From: Ambrosia x helenae
Lineage: Eukaryota > Streptophyta > Magnoliopsida > Asterales > Asteraceae
Assembly: GCA_030844895.1 (NCBI GenBank)
Contig: CM061223.1
Span: 105,259,186-105,323,185 of the forward strand
Length of the DNA: 64,000 bases
Direction: 5' to 3'
Shown here: positions 10,318-22,599 of the stretch, piece by piece
How the letters are laid out: every line of letters starts with the position of its first letter
How positions within the stretch are numbered: the stretch's first letter is position 1
The notes under the pieces: generated by a model
Told to the model about the DNA's origin: nothing
Seen by the model: only the letters and a program-made list of their open reading frames with translations
The model's database searches: none
Program-made: the position numbers and the translations under genes

Positions 10318-12507
10318 ATAATTGTGTAAAATGAAAAAAGAAAGTATATATAGATAACAAAGGTTAGACAACGGATTCGCTTACTTATTCTGGTTATTAT
10401 TCTTTCATTCCATAATTGAAAAAATTACATCAAAATAGAGTCCAAACCGTGAAAGACGGTGAAAACCGGACACAATTTACCTACGAAAATCGTAAATTTC
10501 CACTACTGCGTCAAAAAACAGGGGGCTGGGCCACCCCTAGCCCTAAGAAACCTTCGTCCCTTGGTTACACAGGGAGCATCTATAAAATGTATTTTTTTTT
10601 TTTATATTTCAAATGACCTTTAATTTTGTAATGTATTTTTTTTAATCAGGGCCATCCATGAAAATCTCTAAAAATTCATGTACCCTATCCGAACCGTTAA
10701 AAAATAGGCCCCTTAGGCCTAAGTTTAAGTGTTAAATGAGTTATATAGAAAAATACATACATATAGGAATTTTTTTTTTAAATTATGCCCTCAAGATTTA
10801 TGACCCTGTCCGGTTGGCCTCCTCGAACCACCCCAAAGACGGCCCTGTTTTTAATGACATAGTACTTTTATTATGACCCAACTCCATGCTATTCCAAAAT
10901 TTTAACTCTTCGTTATTATAAATCTCGGTGTTTGAAAAAAAATGACACGATGGAAAAAAGATCCTGAGTGGCATCGGTTTGGTTGGTTACAAACGGTTTA
11001 TGAATGCTCCAATATGAAACCTGAAAGATGAAATTTTTGAATTTTATAGATGTTTCGGGGGCTTCTGATTCTACTGAAGGGAAGAAACGAGGAACAGCTC
11101 GTGGTATATATGCAACCCGGAACGATTCTGGTCATAATACTCACACAAGAGAACCTGGAAGTACTAAATTTACCATCACGGAAATCATTGCCGCAACCAA
11201 GAACTTCTCCCCGGCTCTTAAAATTGGTCAAGGCGGATTCGGGACTGTGTACAAGGGTCAGCTTCAAGATGGAACTCTCGTGGCCGTCAAACGTGCCAAA
11301 AAGGTCAGTCGAGTCGAGCCCAAGCTTGCCTAAGTTCAAGCCCAAGCTTCTTTCTAGCTCTATTTCTGAAACTCAAGTAACAAATGAGTGATTTGGGTCG
11401 TTTACAGCGGGTATGACTAAAGGTTTTGATGTGTGTTTGTGTGCAGAGTATGTATGACAAGAATTTGGGAGGCGAGTTCTTGAGTGAAGTCCAGGCGTTA
11501 TCACATATAGAACATTTGAATCTGGTCAAGTGTTATGGGTATTTGCAGCATGGAGATGAAAGAATCATTGTCGTTGAATTCGTTGCGAATGGAACCCTTC
11601 GTGAGCACTTAGAGTGTAAGTTCTTTTCTCTTCTATCGATTTTGTCAAAATCATATGCCTGTCAATAGAAGTGTGTGAATACATATCCTACCGCGTACAC
11701 AACATGACATACATAATATAATGCAGGTTTCAACGGCAATGTACTTAGTCTTGCCTCGCGTTTGGATATCGCGATTGATGTAGCACACGCTATTACTTAC
11801 CTACACACTTATACAGGTACTCCTTGTATGAGTATCTTTAACTAAACGCGAACCATCTATTTTGTGTTTAACCAGAATTGTGGTAACTTAAATGCAGACC
11901 ACCCTATTATCCATAGGGACATCAAGTCTTCAAATATCCTGCTCACCGACAAACTACGAGCCAAGGTTGCTGACTTTGGTTTTGCACGGCTAGCAGCCGA
12001 TGCAGAATCAGGTCAGACCCATGTGTCGACTCAGGTTAAGGGGACTGCAGGCTACTTAGATCCTGAATACCTCAAGACATATCAACTTACAGAAAAGAGT
12101 GATGTTTATTCGTTTGGTATATTACTTGTAGAGATTGTTACAGGCCGAAGGCCTGTTGAAACAAAACGTGAACTTGATGAGCGCGTAACAGCTAGATGGG
12201 TATGTTTTTTGCATTAGAAACAATATTATTGTATAATATTAGTATCAGCGTCAGTTATTCGTTATCTTTAATACTTTCATTCTGTCGGTGGAAATAACAG
12301 GCGCTGAAGAAGTTTAAAGAAGGTGATGCGATTTTGGTACTGGATCCGAAGCTAGAAGCGTCCGATGCAAAGGGTATGGTTCTCGAGAATATTCTGGAAC
12401 TGTCGTTACAATGCGTTAACGGTCATCGAAGAAACAGGCCAACCATGAGGAGATGTGTTGAGGTTTTGTGGAACATCAGGAAAGATTACAAAGAATTGAA
12501 TGATTAA
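10060..12507 (+). CDS. CRCK2: Calmodulin-binding receptor-like cytoplasmic kinase (CRCK2-like)
   Basis: Six exons (10060-10279, 11050-11303, 11447-11615, 11727-11816, 11898-12199, 12301-12507), all with GT/AG borders and matching phases, give 413 residues. The N-terminus is Ser/Pro-rich and basic, with SVAGVFVSCFAPPE typical of CRCKs. The kinase domain starts at about 127: Gly loop GQGGFG at 133-138, ATP lysine 154 (VAVKRAKK), catalytic HRD at 250-252, DFG at 270-272, and a VKGTAGYLDPEY activation segment. HRD with basic Arg marks an active Ser/Thr kinase. There is no signal peptide or TM segment, so it is cytoplasmic. In the family, Ca2+/calmodulin binds near subdomain II. Intron 1 carries an (ATT)n tract at the donor, a SINE-like repeat and a hAT MITE. 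The gene is intact and converges on the next one. Confidence 0.93.
10280..10317 (+). repeat. (TTA)n microsatellite at the intron 1 donor
   Basis: The trinucleotide run begins at the splice donor of CRCK2 exon 1 (CTCAG|GTTATTATT), so repeat length could alter donor context. Confidence 0.85.
10430..10575 (-). mobile_element. Repeat related to the MITE at 34666-34809
   Basis: On the minus strand, TTTTTTGACGCAGTAGTGG, ACGATTTTCGTA and GTAAATTG match the STE24-intron copy on the plus strand. The box GCGCAGTGGTAG in that copy resembles a tRNA-type A box. It sits in CRCK2 intron 1. Confidence 0.55.
10647..10847. mobile_element. hAT-type MITE with perfect 8 bp target duplication
   Basis: The ends CAGGGCCATCC and GGACGGCCCTG-like (AAGACGGCCCTG) are inverted repeats. 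The flanks are identical 8-mers, TTTTTAAT at 10639-10646 and 10848-10855. It is 201 bp long and lies in CRCK2 intron 1. Confidence 0.8.
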
Positions 12508-12766
12508 TATGATGCCACTTTTTGTTCAAACAGGGCCAAAATGTTGTATGTGTTTTGAAATGTTTTTTGTGGTCCCATTGTTATTAGAAATGCCACGTGG
12601 AAAATGATATAAAGAAAGGCTTGTTTGAGGTATGTACATAAAAAATGGTACAATGAATTGGTTTTGTTCTCAAAATGTTGTAATATGTAAAAAAAGTTGC
12701 TTCTATAACAAATTTTCAATATCTTTTCATATACATTTCTAGGTTACCTTATACAACACCACCCCA

Positions 12767-12799
<33 letters not shown>

Positions 12800-12814
12800 A
12801 GAATAAATAAAAAT
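12508..12814. terminator. Shared 3' region of two convergent genes
   Basis: Only about 300 bp separate the stop codons of the kinase (+) and the TMEM8-like gene (-). It holds an oligo(A) run of 27 bases at about 12771-12797 and AAATAAA-like motifs just beyond, so the 3' ends may overlap. Confidence 0.45.
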
Positions 12815-15800
12815 CTAGCTCGCTCGACCATTTTCCGGTCGATCTTGAACTCTTGAGAGGGAGTCTTGGCGGGTCAACTCATAGGTTGTGTCTGGAGCCT
12901 CTCTGTTTGAAGCGCCGTTTACTTTTGAGACGATGAAGAAGAATGAAGAAATGTATATTGATACATGCCACATGCTGCAAAACAGTTTGTGCGGTTATAA
13001 GTGTTAACGATAGACATTAAGAGCGAGGTAACTCCAACTTTTAACTAGGGTGTTCATAAACTGTTGAAACCGATTGAACTGTTCAAACCAAAGCAAGTCG
13101 GCCGTTTAAATGTGTACAGCTTGATTTTGGCGGTTTTAACGGTCTGATAGACGGTTTGGAACTTGGAACCAGCAGTTTAACATTTATTAATCATTTTTTT
13201 AGTTTAAAAAATGTGCAGTAATGCCACGTTTATCGCGTTAATAACTTCAAAACAAATCAAGGCTTTTGAAAAATATATATATATACACAAAAATCAGTTC
13301 AAATCGCTAAACTGCTAAAACCAGCCAAACCTAACCGGTTTGGTTTGTCGTTTTTTTCAAAACCCTAGTTGGCGGTCCGGTCTAATTTATTTGTCAAAAC
13401 CGGCCAAACCTGAACAGTCCTATGGCCCTATTTTTAACATGTTCACTTTGGGTTATTCGGGCGATATCCTGAAGCATAATACTGACCTGTGCCAAAACCA
13501 ATAACTCTCTGTAGATTCCAGGTTCCAGCTTATGGCAGCCATTGCCAATGCAGCGAATCCGGCAACCACAAAAAACCAACGAAAACGTTTAACAATCGTT
13601 TTTATAAGATTAGGAAACCATTCTTTGATCGTTTGCCACCTGAAAAACAAATATGACAAACGAGCTGATTTCAAATGGCTGATTCTAAACCGAATATATT
13701 ACTTCACAAAAAGAAATTACAAAACGTGAAGAATGATCGTTTGAATTCTTAACAAAATCTAAATCAATCAAAAATGAACCTCACCTGTGAAGCATATTTA
13801 GCAAAAGTTCTGCTGAAAATGAAAACCGCCTATAATGCCTGAAAAACTCAATCAAAAATCCAACAAGAAGACCTGCTGCCCCGATTGCTATAACAAGAAC
13901 AATGTTGGAGGATCTGTGACAACATTAGCATCAATACTGATTTACAAAACAAAAAAGAACCCCAAAGAGCATATCAAGCTTACCTAGTTGGCCCGTTTTC
14001 GGCCATAAGGGCCGTAAGAATGGCAACAACCGTATGAATTGTCCTTTTTGACCCTTCATCTATATCAGCCAAGTATACAAAAGTGCTTACCACAGCCATG
14101 AATGAAAGCCAAAAATCCATGAACTGCAAAGGGGCAAAGATGTCTTTTTGGTCATTTATTTATTAGTTTCTTATAGCAAAGGGGCAAAAGATAAATTACC
14201 TGCAATACCCGGAACGATAAAGCACACCAGGTGCCAACATCACACGCATGATATAAACCACTCGAAATTCCACTAGATGTGTATATCACCCACTCAGCAA
14301 ACGCCTACAAGTACCACATCATATGTTCACTTTTGACTTTCAAAAAAGTCAAACATCATAATTATTGTAATTTGCATGATATATGTAGTAAAAAGTATTG
14401 CAAGTCTCGTTGCGCTCAGGGGTGCGAGAATTATACAACAAGGATGATATTCGATCTTTAGTATGATGTACCTATTTTTTTTCAAAAGTCAAACGTAAAC
14501 TTAAATAAAAAGAGAAAAGTCAACAAATATTCTTACCTTCTGCCGAAGTGCCCAATAAGCTGGAAATACAAATGCAGCATTTGATGCAATAAGAGAAACC
14601 GATTGCCATATATGCCCTACAAATCCATGATTATTACTTATATCATATAAAGACCGCATATAAATGCTTTAACAGAAATAAGAGTCAAATAAGGTCGATG
14701 ACTCGATGCCAACATTTAACTGACTTAATCTTGCATGTTTGTTTGCAAAAAATAAGAATCCACATATGTTATTTATTCAGTTTGATTAAGTAGGCAATAA
14801 ACAAGTTTACCTTGATGGGAGACGATTTCAACACTGCAGTCAAAGCCGCCATGGGTACGATCACACCAGCAGTAGCTGATATAAATGTAGCAACAAATCT
14901 AAGTGATTGCCAACTAGAGGTGGTTAAAAAGGGTAAGCCCACAGGTTGGGTAACGGGTCAAAACGGGTAAAGCTTTAGTACAAATAACTACATAAGTGCA
15001 TTGCAACTTTATCACATTACCGATTACAAATTCACTTTGGCCGACTTTCAAACCATTTGACATTTCATTTTCAGTGAATATTTTTTGTTTGACCTATTAG
15101 AAATAAAAATTTAGCCCAAGTCGACACATTTATAAGTACATCTGTCTAAATTGCCACATTTTCAACCAACCATCTGGTCCCTCTTTATTTATTTTATAGA
15201 AAACGACTAGAAGTATTTACCTGTATAGTGACAAACCGCTCATTTCCACAATATTTTGACATGTTCCATGAGACGAGCATCTTCTCGGGCATCTTTCAAT
15301 CGAAATAGACATGGTAGTTTGACCTTGACTTTTCAAGGCATTACCAGCCGAAGTCAAATGTTTTACACCAAAACTCCAAGTTCCTCCTCTAACATACACG
15401 ATATAAAAACTAATCGTCTTCTCATCCGTATCATACAACTTAAAAAACATAGAACCATTACTGTTGCTAGTCGAATTCGCATAAAAGTAGTCCCATTTAT
15501 CTTCAAGTGGTAGTCCACCATACGATGCATATATTTCGTGATCTATTTTTCTGTCTGAATTCAACCGAATGTGAATACTTCCGCCACTTGCACCTGAAGG
15601 GATGTCTACTAGAAAATAAGTCCAACCAAAATGTTGACTTTGATTTTGACCAAGTGACGAGTTGCTAAGCAGAGGTTCGAGAGGAAAATTAGGAGAATCT
15701 GATGAAACTTTATCGCTGGCGGGTAAATAATACGACTCAAACGGTACGGATGGGTTCTTCCTCATAATTGTCTGCATATTCCACCATTTTTCTGTAAGAA

Positions 15801-18800
15801 TCAAATTAATGAACAAATGACTGAACCGGTAAAATGAAAATGCTAATCACTCTTTATCTAAATAATATATTTATATCTAACAAATATTATGATTCTTATA
15901 TTTAAAAATAACTTAAGTAAGAGAGATATTAACCAACCTGAAGTGTGTATCTTTCCCATGTACAATTCAAACCGGCCTTATTTACCGGACATTGAAGTAA
16001 TTTCCACTCTAAGGAATAGCAACATCCAAGCTCCCCGTGACTTCTTTAGAGGTGTTGAGACTTGTAACGGTAATATACCACCGACCAACTTTTGGGGATC
16101 GTATAACCAAAGGGGCATTATTGATATTACCCGAATAATCATGTGTGGATGGTGATGATATGCTACCATGTCGAGCATAACACATCAGTATAATATTACT
16201 ATCGTTATTTGCACCCTTTGAAAGTTGTGTTTGGTTGAATATGACATTGGTTGCTGAAATAGTGATCTCTTCTGCAACTCCCAACAAATCCAAAGAGTAG
16301 AGTTTTGATTCGTTCTGATGAATGCAAGATCGTTCACCATCATTTTTACAAGAAGTGATGATTCCTTGTGTTGAATTTTGGTCAACGCATGAAAGATGAT
16401 CAATTGTTACATTGCAAAATTGGCCCGAAATGGAAGGGCTCATACAACCTTCAACGCTCACGTTCCCACTAAAAGAATACCCGAGCCTCGATTTATCTGT
16501 AATGAAAAGACCAACTCATGAATTTTATGGAATTTATTTGTAGTTTAGTTTTAGGATAGATATCTAAGAAATTACTCATTTCGCCTCGAAATGAGAAGCA
16601 CCCTCCTTTTTACAAAATTTTATATGATCATATTATTTTGATTTATTGTGTTGTAGCGTCATGAATGATGATATTCTATAGAGAAGAAAATTTTCAACCC
16701 TTTTACTATTGAATAGGTAAACTTCGGTTGTGTTTTATCTCAAACCGGTCAAAGTCAAAGTCAAAATAATAAAAGAAAAGAGGGCAATGAGTTAAATGGG
16801 TCAAAAGTTCAAGGTTGTCCAAACACCCTTATTATATCCATTTGGGTCTACAAGATTCCATATTTTGGAGCCCTGAAAGGTATTCTAGACATTTGGCATG
16901 GTCAAACACCCTTCCCTTTAACGACATTCGGTGTAAACAAAAATTCACATAATAACATATGATAGAAGCATTAATGATAATATTGATTACCATCTTTGAT
17001 TGAGTCCTCATGGATCCAATGCCATTAAACAAACCAAAGTACCATACTCCAGGAGAAATCTATAGAACAATATTGAGTTAAATTAAAAGATACATGAAAG
17101 CAAAACGATGGTAAGCGATTACATGGAAAGCCACAAAAGCATTAAGACTATAAAATATAACTGTGTAGCCGGCCACCTGTGTTTTAGGTTAAAGTTTACA
17201 TAAAATAGTAACGAACTGAAATTAGTTACATAATTACATCAAAAATTAATAAAATCAGTTTTGTTACATACAATGACAATTTTGTTAATAGTCGGTTTAT
17301 GTTAAAGGACCTTCACACAACATTAAATAGCCTTCGCAATTCTCAATGTTCTCATATATACACATATATTTTTATATGTATGTATACATCTGTAAGTACA
17401 TGTCTGTATATGTATGTATAAACGTATATGTATATGTGTACACACGTGTGTGTATACACATACACAAGAAGCATCGACAATATCATAATTTCCGTCACGA
17501 CTAGAAAAATCTAAGTGTGAGAATATAGAAAGAAAGTGTACCTGCTCGTTTGTTAGTTTTATTAGTATATTTTTCTGCATAGGATAACATTTCTCCGAGA
17601 ACTGAAGTCCTTCTATTGCCAAAGACCCATTTGAAATGGGATCCCACACTGCAAAAGCCAACAAATAACAGAAAAATGTTGATAAAATGTATATTCAAAA
17701 GATCGGCCAAGCTTGGTGACAATTTGAAACGATGTGTTCATTTAGGCCATTTAAATACATTTCTCACGCAAAAAGAAGAATGGATGATTACTGTATGAAA
17801 GAATGGAACCATAAATTCCAACAAAGCGGGAATTTACAAGATGGACATAAATTATTGTGAAGGGAATCCAAGAGTTTAATGGTGTACCTAAACCAGTAAA
17901 AGAGGTATTATGTGTGTCAGGCAAAGGAGGGCTGCCTTCACGCACACAAATCATCGGTAGACTACCTTTATCTGCCCTCCGAAATCTAGATTTATCCTGC
18001 AAATCATTAAAACCATAATAAGTAATAAAAAAACAACACAAATGGATTTGAAATATTTGTGTCATATCTGTTTCGACCATTGAATAATGTCATATTATGG
18101 TATAACCAAGAAATGAATATGGGACGAGATATCGTCCTAAATATGATGCAAACATACAAGTGACGAAAACATCAAAAGAATAGAAAGCCATTGAACTTTA
18201 AGCAAAATATAACATTTTCATGACATGGTTTACTAATAAAAAGTTATTGTGGTTTTGGTAATGCAGAAGATCATACTTACAAGGTCTACATCCGACTCTA
18301 AAGATATAGTCATCGAAGAAAACCAAGTTGGTAAATCAACTGCAACAAAAAACACAAGATTGAATCAGTATATGATACGGAAATTGTACAACTGGCAAAG
18401 CCATTGAAGTTAAGGTGTTGCTCCTCTTGAGGTTAAGGGTTTGAGCCCTGCCAAAGGCGGATTTAGCGTAATTTAAGCCGTTCAAAAAAAAATTAAAACT
18501 CGTTTTTTATTTAGGTAAAAAAGTTGCTTTTGGGGTCATTTGGTCTACCATTTTGACCTGAACCATTAAATCCTTGAGCAAAAGTTCACTGATTAACACA
18601 AAAAATTACAGCCTTATATACCATAAGACAAAATCGAGTCTTTTCAAAGGACAAGTTTATATTAAAGTTTAAATAAGCAATCCCAAACACCTCCGGACAT
18701 TTGAGTCTACCGTTTTGACCCGAAACCCAGTTTGATCCAAGCCTATTTTGACCCGAACCCGTTAAATCCTTGAGCAAAAGTTCACCAATCAACACATTAA

Positions 18801-19758
18801 AATACAGCATTATATACCAATACCATAAGACAAAAAGCTAATCTTTTTAAATAAAATTTATTTCAAAATTTTAATATGCAATCCTAAACACCTCCTGACT
18901 CTGACATAGTGATTAATTCCATGTTAGCTGAAACATCAAATTATGCATATAGGTCTCATAACAAAACAAACCAAATTATTCTTTCAACTTGGAAATTCAC
19001 ATATTTTTACATTTGACCCAATTTCAAAACCTAACTGTATGCAAAAATGATAACTTTATCACAACCCTATTTAAATCATATCTTAAGCTGATAACCCAAA
19101 TGAAAAAAAAAAAAAAAAAAAAAAAAAACACAAAATTGAACCAAATTATATGCCAAGATGATAACTTTATCAAGACCCTATTTAAATCATATCTCAAGCT
19201 TATAACCCAAATGAAAAAAAAAACACACACACACACACACACAACAAATTTGAACCAAATTATATGCCAAGATGATAACTTTATCAAGACCCTATTTAAA
19301 TCATATCTCAAGCTGATAACCCAAATGAAAAAAAAAAAAGACATACACACACACACAAAATTGAACTTAATTGTATGCCAAGGCCCAAGATGATAACTTT
19401 ATCAAGACCCTATTCAAATCATATCATAAACTGGTAATCCAAATGCAAAAGACACAAAATTTAACCTAAAAATTCCCAAATTTCACCTTGACCCACAAAA
19501 CAAAATTAGCTTAATCAATTACATAAATGATCAAACAATTAATCTAAAAAGATTACCTCTGATATATCTCCAATCATAAGGTTTGAGCACAGTTCTACCA
19601 TAAGTAAAACTTGAAAGGGTAAAAGATTCGGTAGAAACAGCATTAATTTCATAAGAAGAACAACAACAGATAATAATGAAGCTACCAACATATATAAAAA
19701 AGTAAACTTGATTCGAATAAAGACACCCCAGAATCGAATAATTTGTTTTCTTTTCCAT
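12815..19758 (-). CDS. TMEM8/PGAP6-like membrane protein (DUF3522, CREST type)
   Basis: Fourteen exons from the ATG at 19758: 19557-19758, 18281-18339, 17810-17996, 17542-17648, 16991-17059, 15934-16496, 15221-15791, 14811-14875, 14537-14616, 14200-14304, 13984-14123, 13785-13913, 13487-13639, 12815-12974. The product is about 863 residues. There is an N-terminal hydrophobic segment (about 17-33), a large extracellular region, an EGF-like module (CPRRCSSHGTC...YCWCDRTHGGFDC), then a multi-pass domain with the CREST-type residues SSGLYHACD and WFWHSMWH. Known relatives (PGAP6/TMEM8A) are GPI-acting phospholipases; activity here is inference from shared His/Asp/Ser motifs. Two one-base frameshifts lie in exon 6, near 16478-16496 and near 16018-16025. 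The gene is either an assembly casualty or a damaged allele. Introns hold MITEs and minisatellites. Confidence 0.85.
13046..13430. mobile_element. hAT-type MITE in the last intron of the TMEM8-like gene
   Basis: Both ends start TAGGG (TAGGGTGTTCATAAAC at the left; TAGGGCCATAGGACTGTTC read from the right). The flanks CTTTTAAC (13038-13045) and TTTTTAAC (13431-13438) match at 7 of 8 bases. The interior is rich in AACCGG/GGTTT motifs. Confidence 0.65.
18385..18500 (+). mobile_element. SINE-like fragment in TMEM8-like intron 1
   Basis: A B-box-like GGGTTTGAGCCC sits about 30 bases after a tRNA-like GGCAAAGCCATTGAAG segment. The piece ends in a short oligo(A), as a SINE does. Confidence 0.4.
18545..18895 (+). 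repeat. Two-copy tandem repeat of ~150-190 bp
   Basis: CCTTGAGCAAAAGTTCAC...ATATACCATAAGACAAAA and CAATCC(C/T)AAACACCTCC occur in both copies (18545-18692 and 18700-18895). It is intronic. Confidence 0.75.
19045..19450 (+). repeat. Four-copy minisatellite, period ~110-117 bp
   Basis: The core GATGATAACTTTATCAAGAC starts at about 19046, 19156, 19271 and 19388, with oligo(A) and (CA)n spacers between. It lies in intron 1 of the TMEM8-like gene. Lysine-rich ORFs across it are composition artefacts. Confidence 0.85.
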
Positions 19759-20597
19759 TTGAAGCTGTTTTCTACTGATTCTTAAACAATAATCAGAAAA
19801 TGGATAGAACCCAAGAAAGCCAAAATTTTGGTTAAAAATAAAAAAAGAACCTAACTTTGTTAAATTTATTAATCTTGGGAATTGACTAATTGAAGACTTT
19901 TTAATAGTGTTCAAAATTGGAGTTTGGTATGATTTTTTATGTGTAAAACAAGACACAATTTTTTTTTCTTAATAAATTATATTATAATAATAAGGATAAT
20001 AATTTTGGACTTTGGTGTTTTTTATGTCACTAGTCACTATACTTGAATTATTTATTTGCTTTAGAAAAAAGGTTTAAAGTTGGCCTTAGGATGGATAACC
20101 AAAAGGGGTTGTAAGTTACAAAAAAATGTCTTACGTTTAATATAGCTATTTTAGGATGTGACGACGTGTATGGTATAGTAAAGGTATTTCTTTACAGGTA
20201 GTTGAGGATTTTATTCATATGATGCAGATTCAGAAGTATGTATAAAGAGTGTGTGAGTTGGTATCTCTAAAACAATACCTTACGTTTAGTATAGCTATCT
20301 TAGGGTTACTTAGGGGTTTATTATTTAGATGTGGCTTTCAAAAATCGCAAGTTAGATCAAAATGTAATTTTTGTTGTGGTTTTCAAATCGGAAGTTGAAC
20401 TAAATCAAATTGAATTGAATAGTTAGGTGTTTATTGTATCGAAGAGTGTCATACTTTGCGTGATGTCATCTAGATGAAAACCTTCTCAGGTGGAACGAAT
20501 ATATTCGGTCATTGGTATAACTGAATTGAGCTGAGTTTGAATTTTTGAATTTGAAACGGTTTTTCCAATTCTAATGTGAATTTTATCCGAAATCGGT
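19759..20597. other. Upstream region of the TMEM8-like gene
   Basis: No coding signal is seen. CTTACGTTTA(A/G)TATAGCTAT is repeated at about 20128 and 20280. An in-frame upstream ORF at 19759-19956 probably lies in the 5' leader. Confidence 0.4.
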
Positions 20598-22590
20598 TTT
20601 AGGGTATGTGTGGTGTGGTGTAATAGAATGAACGAGGGAATTGTATTGAAGGGGTAATGAAATGGACAATGTAATTAATCATTATCATTACACGTCTTAT
20701 TTGGTTACCATGTGATAATGGAATGAACCATTACTTTATGTTTGTAAAACAAGAAAATACGAAGGGATAAAATCATTGGCAAGTGGCGGTGGTGGTTGGT
20801 GGCGGTGATGGTAGTAGGCGGGGGCGGTATTGGTGGGTGGAAGGCGGCAATTGTGGCGGTGGTGGGGTTGGTGGTGGCGGGTGGTGGCAATGGTGGTGGT
20901 GGGTGGCGGCGATGATGGTGGCGACGATACAGGTCGCTTATGTAATTTGCATTGTAGACGTATATAAAAATACCTATATTACAATTGTTTTCTCTGTGTT
21001 TTCATCTTTTGGAAACACTCGATTTTATTAGTAATAGTGGAAAGTTCATGTACGTTTACAATGCAAATTACACAAGCATTGAAGAAATCATCACCAATAC
21101 GATTGTGCAAACTTAACTTTATTCGTTTCATCATCGAAACAAATCTCTCACCATATGTGATCGCAACAGGCAAAAAGAATGATAGCTTTTATAATTCATA
21201 GGCCAAAAGACAAATAAGCGTTTCCTCGTCTTCACCATCCCTTTAGCAAGATCGGCAATATTCAAGTTAGCAAAGTTTATGTCTTTTAGGACACTGGATG
21301 ATGATGATGATGATTCAAGGCAAGTTGATGCTTATGCCTAATCTTTTCTTTATCATGAATATCATATGGATAGAATTCACTTGTGCAAGGTAACTTTGAT
21401 ATGTTAAATATAAAGAAAAAGTCATGTGAACTCAATGACACCATTTTTTAGAAAATCTTGTGTTAACCTCTTTAAAACGGTCACTAAATTCTTGATGCAA
21501 CATATCCACGATAATGTTAAAGCACTCAAACTTACAATAATGTTGATTGGTGATTTTGTTCATTTGTTTTCGAGATCTTAGGTGTACATATTCTTCCGTC
21601 ATGTTCAACATTTTAATATCATGCTTTTTACAAAAAGTAGATACCTTATCTAGAATTTGATCGATTCATATTCTCTAAAAATTTACAAGACTGTTGTGGT
21701 TGATATCACCAATGAAACTTCTAATAGTTGTTTATCTTTCTTTTGATGAATGTGTAACATCAAATACAGATGAAACACAAATTCAAATGACTGGAAGTAT
21801 TCTATCATGCCATTTGCTTAACTTTTGCTATAATCATTGTGGCCTTCATTTACAATATATTCAAGCACATTAATAATGGTTAGAAACAAATCAACCAAGT
21901 GCATAAGTGTTTTGTTTTGAGAAATTCATTGTGTATCTACTAGTTGTGTTAGAAAGCTCTAGAATTAACTCACTTACAATTTTAATTAATGATAAGGGAA
22001 CGATAATTAGAACAAGAGACTCATTTGTGGACCGTCAGGAATGCGAAAGACGAGTGAAAAAAAAGATACATACCTTAAATAAGTAATAATAACAAGGCTT
22101 TTTAATTTAAATGTTATGTTAGTGTGTTGATTTTATTACTTACCTTAATTATGTCTATATGTTAATTAATATTTCACTTATAGTAATCTATTTCTAGATG
22201 ACTGTGGGTGTGTGGCGACGATGGTGGTAGGTGGTGGATGCGACAATGACTATGGGGAGGGTGGTGACGACGGTGGTGGGTTGTGAAGATGGTGGTGGGT
22301 GGTGGCGGCGGTAGGGGGTTATGGTGGTGGCGGTAATGGGTGGTAGTGGCAAAGACGGTGATGGGTAGTGGTGATGGCGACGGTGACAGTGGATAGTGGC
22401 TACGGTGTTGGGTGGGGGAATGAAATGGAAAAAAAAAACAAGGGGCAAATGATTTTGAGGGAATGAAATGTCTTGTATAATGAACGATTTCATTTAATTG
22501 ACCAACCAAACAACTTTTTTTTCATTCCCTTGTAATGACCCATTTCATTCTGCCTCACATTCCTACATACCAAATACTACCTATGTGTAT
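20598..22590 (-). mobile_element. Degenerate hAT element with GGT-rich ends
   Basis: GGT-rich tracts at about 20780-20930 and 22200-22410 sit inside ends bearing GGTATGTGTGG (left) and CCTACATACC (right), together with GGAATGAAA-type motifs on both sides. Between the tracts lies a decayed transposase on the minus strand. The terminal match is loose and I could not find a clean target duplication. Confidence 0.45.
20979..21350 (-). pseudogene. ZMYM1-like hAT transposase remnant (C-terminal dimerisation region)
   Basis: The minus strand reads MPVAITYGERFVSMMKRIK followed by HNRIGDDFFNACVI. This matches the hAT dimerisation block of the plant ZMYM1-like group, whose usual form is PVATASVER-F-S-MK-IK...RN-R-MGD. 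Upstream sequence to about 22100 is too decayed to read. It lacks the catalytic residues. Confidence 0.55.
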
Positions 22591-22599
22591 ATCCTAAGC

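Noticed and set aside
14811..14898. Apparent exon reading FVATFISATAGVIVPMAALTAVLK
   Set aside because: It looks like a membrane helix but does not join in frame downstream. With the acceptor at 14875 the other frame gives the conserved EGF-like CDRTHGGFDC and joins perfectly on both sides.
18989..19393. 134-codon lysine-rich ORF and its antisense partner
   Set aside because: It is a translation of the four-copy minisatellite with oligo(A) and CA spacers, inside an intron.
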